Below are positions 59,903-64,000 of a DNA stretch of 64,000 nucleotides, piece by piece. The stretch lies in NCBI RefSeq assembly GCF_014635185.1, contig NZ_BMCM01000001.1, positions 992,001 through 1,056,000 on the forward strand. The letters are read 5' to 3'. Each line of letters starts with the position of its first letter. Within the stretch, counting starts at the first letter, position 1. Under the pieces are notes generated by a model. The model had not been told where the DNA came from, did not search any database, and saw only the letters and a program-made list of their open reading frames with translations. Made by a program: the position numbers and the translations under genes. The DNA comes from Microbacterium murale. Its GTDB lineage: Bacteria > Actinomycetota > Actinomycetes > Actinomycetales > Microbacteriaceae.

Positions 59903-61276
59903 CTAACGCAGCGCCTCGCGTGCGAACGGCCTCAACAGCGGGCTCTCCTCGTCGAATCGAGGCAGGCGTGGTGCGTCCCCGAGCTGATTCAGCACCCGTT
60001 GCGTCCAGAAGGTCGCGTGGCCGATGTCCTGCTTGGTGAACCGCCATCCGGTCGATGACTGCCATCCGCACACCTCCAGGCCGAAGGCGACGGAGCGCCA
60101 CCGGTCTTCGCGCGGTCTGCCGTCGGCTATCGCGAGGAGCAGCAGAACCGCGGCATCCGTCTCGGCATCGCTGAGCTTTCGATACAGGCCCTCGGCGATC
60201 AGTCGCAACTGTGCTGGGGCATCGCCGAGCGCCTTCTTCGCCGCCGCGCTCAGCAGCAGGCGGCCCTTCTGCACACGCACGAGCCCGATGCGCTGCGCTG
60301 TCTCGCGCAGCACGGCGATCGGAGGAGTGACGTCTTCGCGGTTACCCTTGCCGATCCAGTCGGTGATCCAGCCGAGTTCGGTCATGCCGGCGAGCACTGT
60401 GGACTGCGGCATCCACCCTGCGGAGGTCAGGTCGAGGCCATCGGCGCCGACCGCGTCCATCAGCCATGCGAACGGGCGAATGATGCGCGCCGCGGTCTCG
60501 GGGTCGATGCCACCCGGCCCGAGGATGTTGGTGAACTGCAGATGCTGACGCAACTCTGAGCGGATCGGCGGCGGCAGTACGGAGGCGAACTCGGCGATCG
60601 GCGACCCCTCGTGCACATCGCCCGTGAGCCGGTGCTCCACGACCTTGACGAGGCCAGACATGTCATTCGGCGATATACCGGATGCGCCGGGATTGAACAT
60701 CAGATTCAGCTCGGACTGCACGCCGATGAGGTCGAACATCCCCGGCCCACGCGGTGCCCATGGCCCGACCGTGGTGTCGATCCAGTCGACGATCGACTCG
60801 TGCTCCGGATGCTGCGGGTCGGCCGCGATCGCGGTCTTCTCGGCGTAACCGCCCACGCCGCCGGAGTCTTCGAACGGTCCGCGGTTCGCGCCGTCGAGCA
60901 GCACGACCGTGGTGAGGTGGGGTTCGGACGGCACCTGTTCGACGATGTCCAGGCGGTGGACCCATCCGTCACCGAAGTCGTATTCGTACCAGAGCGGTCC
61001 GCCATCCCGCAGCACGTCGTCGACCGTGAAGTCATCTTCGGAGAGCGTGCCCTCTTCGCTCTCGATGTCGAGAGCTTCCCATCGCCGTGACGGATGCTGA
61101 GCGCGAGCGTGCGGGTCAGCGTCTGTGAACGCGTGCAGGTGCGACTCGCGCCATCCCATGATCGTCTGCAGCGCGAGGTGCAGCATCCGAAGGCGGGCGC
61201 TCCCTTCGATCTCGAACGTGCGCCAGATCTCGGGTTCGCTGCCGACAAGGGTCATGTGCAACCGGTGGCGGGTCAT
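59903..61276 (-). CDS. pRiA4b ORF-3-like domain protein
   Basis: 457 residues. N-terminal half is the plasmid pRiA4b ORF-3 domain: TRHRLHMTLVGSEPEIWRTFEIEGSARLRMLHLALQTIMGWRESHLHAF and YEYDFGDGWVHRLDIVE with the conserved YDFGD-W-H. The second half is helical (residues 180-457) and not recognised. The family is of unknown function, sometimes associated with mobile plasmids but common in chromosomes. Start codon ATG 61276, no strong ribosome site. Confidence 0.86.
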   Translation of the reverse strand: MTRHRLHMTLVGSEPEIWRTFEIEGSARLRMLHLALQTIMGWRESHLHAFTDADPHARAQHPSRRWEALDIESEEGTLSEDDFTVDDVLRDGGPLWYEYDFGDGWVHRLDIVEQVPSEPHLTTVVLLDGANRGPFEDSGGVGGYAEKTAIAADPQHPEHESIVDWIDTTVGPWAPRGPGMFDLIGVQSELNLMFNPGASGISPNDMSGLVKVVEHRLTGDVHEGSPIAEFASVLPPPIRSELRQHLQFTNILGPGGIDPETAARIIRPFAWLMDAVGADGLDLTSAGWMPQSTVLAGMTELGWITDWIGKGNREDVTPPIAVLRETAQRIGLVRVQKGRLLLSAAAKKALGDAPAQLRLIAEGLYRKLSDAETDAAVLLLLAIADGRPREDRWRSVAFGLEVCGWQSSTGWRFTKQDIGHATFWTQRVLNQLGDAPRLPRFDEESPLLRPFAREALR

Positions 61277-61322
61277 GGGTCGAGCGTAGAGCGGGGTGGG
61301 GACACGCGCCGCAGAACTGCGA

Positions 61323-61931
61323 TCAGCTGCGCTCGCCCGCCCGGTCCACGATGCGCCAGGTCGCCGGCAGCAGCCCCGCCATCGCGACGATCTTCACGGC
61401 ATCGCCGATGAGGAACGGCAGCACGCCGAGAGCGAAGGCTGCGGCGAGGTCGATGCCCGCGAACGCGGCGAGCCACGGCACGCCGAACGCGTAGATCGTG
61501 AGCGATCCGACGGCGGCGAGCCCAAGCGTCGACCACACAGAGCGGTCGGAGCGGCGGCGGGCGAGTGCGCCGACGATCAGCGCAGCGACGACGTAGCCGA
61601 CGATGTAACCGAACGATGAGAATGCCCAGCCGGATGCACCGTGGGCGAACAGCGGCACTCCGACGAGGCCGAGCACGAGGTACAGCCCGGCGCTCGCCGA
61701 CCCCCGGAGCGGCCCGAGCGCCGCGCCGGTCAGGAGCACGGCGAAGGTCGCGAGCGAGATCGGTACAGGCGTGAACGGCAGCGGGATCGTGATGTACCCG
61801 GCGACCGTGATGAACGCCGTGCCGATGATCGTGAGGACGACATCGCGCACTCGCGCGCCCTGCCGAGAGTTGACGCCGATGAGATCGGCCAGCACGGGGA
61901 AAGTGCGGCGGGTGGCTGCTGCGGTGGACAT
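61323..61931 (-). CDS. bioY: Biotin transporter S-component
   Basis: 202 residues, six membrane helices. BioY core: TIPLPFTPVPISLATFAVLLTGAALGPLRGSASAGLYLVLGLVGVPLFAHGASG and FSSFGYIVGY. It binds biotin and works with an energy-coupling factor (ECF) ATPase and EcfT encoded elsewhere, or alone with lower capacity. AAGGAGACCG ribosome site before ATG 61931. Divergent from bioQ, with four tandem operators between. Confidence 0.93.
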   Translation of the reverse strand: MSTAAATRRTFPVLADLIGVNSRQGARVRDVVLTIIGTAFITVAGYITIPLPFTPVPISLATFAVLLTGAALGPLRGSASAGLYLVLGLVGVPLFAHGASGWAFSSFGYIVGYVVAALIVGALARRRSDRSVWSTLGLAAVGSLTIYAFGVPWLAAFAGIDLAAAFALGVLPFLIGDAVKIVAMAGLLPATWRIVDRAGERS

Positions 61932-61952
61932 CGGTCTCCTTGGGGTCTTACT

Positions 61953-62008
61953 GAACGGTGCTCTCCTGAACAGTGCTCACTAGAACAGTGTTCACCTGAA
62001 CGGTGTTC
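61953..62008. promoter_or_regulatory. Four tandem BioQ-type operators
   Basis: GAACGGTGCTC (61953), GAACAGTGCTC (61968), GAACAGTGTTC (61983) and GAACGGTGTTC (61998) repeat at exactly 15-bp spacing. With flanks they fit TGAAC-N3-GTTCA, matching the BioQ operator TGAAC-N3-GTTAC described in Corynebacterium (from memory). They cover the divergent bioY/bioQ region. A -10 TAGAGT (62011-62016) for bioQ ends 6 nt before its ATG. Confidence 0.9.
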
Positions 62009-62022
62009 TGTAGAGTAGCAGG

Positions 62023-62625
62023 ATGAACGCCGTTCCTGCATCCGCCCGAAACGACCGAACCGGCGTCGTCGACGCGGCGATGCGCGTGCTGGGCGAGAAC
62101 GGCCTGCCGGGGCTGTCGATGCGGCGGATCGCCGACGTGCTCGATGTGCAGGTCAGTGCGCTGTACTGGCACTTCCCGAACAAGCAGACCCTGCTCGCCG
62201 CCGTGAGTGAGCGGATCGTCGCGCTGAACAACAAGACTCCGGATGCTGCGCCCGACCTCGCCGCCATCGCGACGACGCTGCGCGAGAGGTTGCTCGCCCA
62301 CCGCGACGGCGCCGAGCTGGTGTCGAGCTCACTGGCGCTCGGACTGCTCGAACTGCCGAGCCGAGCGCAGCTGGAGAAGGCCGCGCTCGCCGCAGGACTG
62401 GATGCGACGTCCGCGGGCATCGCGGCGGACACCATCGTGCACTACGTGATCGGCTTCACGTTCTACGAGCAGCAGCGCGTTCACGCCGCTGTGGTCGGGG
62501 CTGTGGATGCTTCGGCCGATCTCACACCCGTGCAGGTCGGGGACCGGGTCGACGCCTTCGATGCCGGGCTGAAGATGGTGGTCGCCGGTGTGCGGTCAGC
62601 CGCCGGTGCGCATAGAAGTCGTTGA
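62023..62625 (+). CDS. bioQ: TetR family biotin regulator (BioQ-like)
   Basis: 200 residues. TetR HTH: VVDAAMRVLGENGLPGLSMRRIADVLDVQVSALYWHFPNKQTLLAAVSERI, then a TetR_C-like helical domain. Divergent from bioY and next to four sites that match the BioQ consensus, so it should repress biotin uptake and itself when biotin is plentiful. In actinobacteria BioQ, and not BirA, regulates biotin genes. Start ATG 62023 lies 6 nt after a -10, so the mRNA is likely leaderless or nearly so. Confidence 0.87.
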   Translation: MNAVPASARNDRTGVVDAAMRVLGENGLPGLSMRRIADVLDVQVSALYWHFPNKQTLLAAVSERIVALNNKTPDAAPDLAAIATTLRERLLAHRDGAELVSSSLALGLLELPSRAQLEKAALAAGLDATSAGIAADTIVHYVIGFTFYEQQRVHAAVVGAVDASADLTPVQVGDRVDAFDAGLKMVVAGVRSAAGAHRSR

Positions 62626-62628
62626 CCT

Positions 62629-63057
62629 TCAACGGCGACTGGCCGTGTCCCACGGGCTGACGAGATCAATGCCCGTGCCGACGAAGTCGGTGAGGTTGCG
62701 CGTGGCAAGCGTTCCGCCGGACACCGCGGCGATGGCCGCGATCTGCGCATCGGCGATGCTGATGGGCGTTCCAGCGGCGGTGCGTGCCGCGATGACGGCT
62801 CCGTACTCGAGAGCTACGGCCGTGGTGAACGAGAGGATGCGCTCCTCGAAGCCGTCCAGCGCGAGTTGGAATGCTTCTGCAAGGCGATCCCGGCGAGCGC
62901 CCGTCGGGAGCAGTGCGATTCCGGCCGCGATCTCGCCGACGGTGATCGTCGTGGTCCAGATCTCTCCACGCGGAATCTCATCGAGCCAGGCGACGACGTC
63001 CGGATTCGGCTCCGCGCGCATCAGCTCGGAGATCACGTTCGTGTCGAGGATGATCAC
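62629..63057 (-). CDS. VapC-family PIN-domain toxin
   Basis: 142 residues. PIN-domain ribonuclease with acidic residues Asp5 (IILDTNVISELMR), Glu42, Asp103 (SIADAQIAAIA) and Asp124 (LATRNLTDF), which coordinate Mg2+. The DTNVISEL opening is typical of FitB/VapC toxins. Start overlaps the antitoxin stop by 4 nt. Cleaves RNA, often tRNA or rRNA in related toxins. The two genes form a complete and apparently intact toxin-antitoxin module. Convergent with bioQ (stop to stop). Confidence 0.92.
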   Translation of the reverse strand: MIILDTNVISELMRAEPNPDVVAWLDEIPRGEIWTTTITVGEIAAGIALLPTGARRDRLAEAFQLALDGFEERILSFTTAVALEYGAVIAARTAAGTPISIADAQIAAIAAVSGGTLATRNLTDFVGTGIDLVSPWDTASRR

Positions 63058-63290
63058 GTCAGATCGACGGGCTCGGAGAACTCGGTGCGTGCGGGAATCT
63101 CAGGAGCACCGGCACCAGCGAAGGTTGTCGTAAGGAAGCTGCCGAAGCCGCGGTCGTTCTCGGTGCCCTTCGCCGCGGCAGTCAGAATGGAGCGAACCTC
63201 GGCCTCCATCGATCGGCCCTCTCGTGCCGCGCGCAGCTTGAGCGCACGCACGATACGTTCGTCGAGCCCGCGCACTGTGATCGTCGACAT
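63054..63290 (-). CDS. FitA/VapB-family antitoxin
   Basis: 78 residues from ATG 63290 with AGGAG six nt upstream; the ATGs at 63326 and 63317 are less likely. N-terminal ribbon-helix-helix (MSTITVRGLDERIVRALKLRAAREGRSMEAEVRSIL) of FitA type, binding its own operator; the C-terminal tail (ARTEFSEPVDLT) should wrap the toxin. Upstream, GACAGCAAT occurs twice in tandem, a possible operator. Confidence 0.9.
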   Translation of the reverse strand: MSTITVRGLDERIVRALKLRAAREGRSMEAEVRSILTAAAKGTENDRGFGSFLTTTFAGAGAPEIPARTEFSEPVDLT

Positions 63291-63326
63291 GGTGTCTCCT
63301 GACGGCATTGCTGTCATTGCTGTCAC

Positions 63327-63532
63327 AAGTTTACCTCCAGACGGGTCGTCGGGCGACTGTATCGAGTCACGTCACCGCGCTGGATGACCTGTGGATAACG
63401 CGACCCGGATCTGATTGAGCGCTGCGCTGGATAGATCGTCGCCATAGCAGCATCCGCTGCGCACGCAAGGGGGTTATCGGTCCACCTGGGCCGTCGTAAG
63501 AAGGAGTGTGGAACAAGACGTAAGGAGACGCC
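63327..63532. other. Intergenic gap without gene
   Basis: 205 nt between the divergent antitoxin and DUF2188 genes. Seen: TGACAGCAATGACAGCAATG direct repeat next to the antitoxin start and GTTATCGGTCCACC/GTGGATAAC-like words in the middle. No open frame, tRNA or clear terminator; promoters for both genes should be here. Confidence 0.5.
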
Positions 63533-63772
63533 ATGGCTGCAGGTGACATCGAGACGTTCCGCCGGGATGGGTTGTGGTTCAACCGCATCGAGGGCGAATC
63601 GCGCACCCTCGGACCCGGGTTCGAGAAGGAGAAGGAGGCGATCGTCGCGGGGCGGGAAGCCGCCGTCGCCAGGCAGGTCGATCACAATCTGAAGTTCTCC
63701 GAGGGCCCGACGGATGACATCGCGGCCTACGGCACGAACCCCCGCGACGTCACCCCAAATGGAATCGGCTGA
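63533..63772 (+). CDS. DUF2188 domain protein
   Basis: 79 residues, AAGGAGACGCC before the ATG. Pattern GDIETFRRDGLWFNRIEGE...EAIVAGREAAVARQVDHNLK...YGTNPRDV matches DUF2188, a small family in actinobacteria and Rhizobia. Function unknown. The stop lies inside the start of the next gene if that begins at 63759. Confidence 0.85.
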   Translation: MAAGDIETFRRDGLWFNRIEGESRTLGPGFEKEKEAIVAGREAAVARQVDHNLKFSEGPTDDIAAYGTNPRDVTPNGIG

Positions 63773-64000
63773 CCCGGCCGATCACGCGCCGGGCATGCTG
63801 CTCAAAGCGTGCGTCAACGGTGCCAGGGATGTGTCCGAGCATCCACGACTCAGTGCCGACGCGCGAGCGGTCGCGGCAGACGCCGCGGCCGCCGTTGCGG
63901 AGGGAGCGGGAGCGATCCACGTGCACCCCAAGGGCGGCGCCGGTCGCGACAGCCTCGCGGCCGGCGATGTTGCGCGGTGGCTCAGCGCGATGCGCGATGC
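63759..64000 (+). CDS. 3-keto-5-aminohexanoate cleavage enzyme-type (BKACE) protein, partial
   Basis: Start of a beta-keto acid cleavage enzyme: LLKACVNGARDVSEHPRLSADARAVAADAAAAVAEGAGAIHVHPKGGAGRDSL contains the H-V-H zinc pair and N-G-A-R loop of the family. 80 residues are visible and the frame runs off the right edge. ATG 63759 overlaps the DUF2188 end by 14 nt; ATG 63795 is an alternative. These enzymes condense or split beta-keto acids with acetyl-CoA in lysine fermentation or carnitine degradation; the substrate is unknown here. Confidence 0.9.
   Translation, partial: MESADPADHAPGMLLKACVNGARDVSEHPRLSADARAVAADAAAAVAEGAGAIHVHPKGGAGRDSLAAGDVARWLSAMRD

Noticed and set aside
1-64000. CRISPR array, prophage, transposase, tRNA or rRNA genes
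   Set aside because: No regularly spaced short repeats, integrase, capsid or transposase motifs, and no cloverleaf-like or rRNA sequence was recognised. The palindromes are dispersed and not regularly spaced.

Overview
The window looks like chromosome of a high-GC Gram-positive actinobacterium, most likely Microbacterium or a close relative in the Microbacteriaceae. Reasons: GTG and TTG starts, ATGA/GTGA stop-start overlaps, several promoters that end directly at a start codon (leaderless mRNAs), many actinobacterial families (BioQ-type regulator, SCO4848-type membrane protein, NgcEFG sugar importer, DUF427) and the frequent coding words ggatgc/gcatcc that I associate with Microbacterium. I see no rRNA, tRNA, phage, transposase or CRISPR array. 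Both edges cut a gene: soxR on the left, a 3-keto-5-aminohexanoate cleavage enzyme on the right.

Layout. 1-2901: SoxR regulator divergent from an MFS exporter plus quinone reductase, with a clear SoxR box. 3097-8231: flavin disulfide reductase, DUF427 protein and a four-gene OpuC-like osmoprotectant importer. 8351-11455: small unknown protein, AI-2E family permease, chorismate mutase, Gfo/Idh/MocA oxidoreductase. 11569-22469: a large amino-sugar region. The leftward operon rpiR-SIS-ngcEFG faces a rightward GlcNAc-type kinase and a second operon of SIS isomerase/deaminase, ROK kinase, PfkB kinase, class II aldolase and DeoR regulator; together they could import an amino sugar and take it to triose phosphates.

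22711-28084: a leftward cassette of ECF sigma factor, small partner protein, cytoplasmic subtilisin-like protease with an NPFTRT repeat, and a TPR-CHAT protease. This is the best candidate for an undescribed signalling or defence-like system. 28165-36568: small membrane protein, MFS exporter with its ArsR-like regulator, a YtrA-type GntR/ABC operon, a TetR/ABC exporter operon and an RsmC-like methyltransferase. 36906-40135: a second, CBS-regulated glycine-betaine type importer behind a structured leader. 40200-50000: SDR, lipase maturation factor, acetylxylan esterase, VOC protein with WYL regulator, two-component system and multicopper oxidase. 50129-57497: 6-phosphogluconate dehydrogenase, XRE/SDR pair, TraR protein, cupin, SulP/ArsR pair, DUF2786. 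57494-64000: purL, pRiA4b-type protein, bioY with bioQ and a four-operator array, a VapBC pair, DUF2188 and the BKACE start.

Between the genes lies a set of large imperfect palindromes. One roughly 85-bp family occurs four times (25238, 30499, 51214, 53785); other hairpins share CGCCGAGAC arms or a TCGGAGAAGTGCA arm. Many transporters sit beside their own regulator with a visible operator, so the window is rich in testable regulator-operator pairs.
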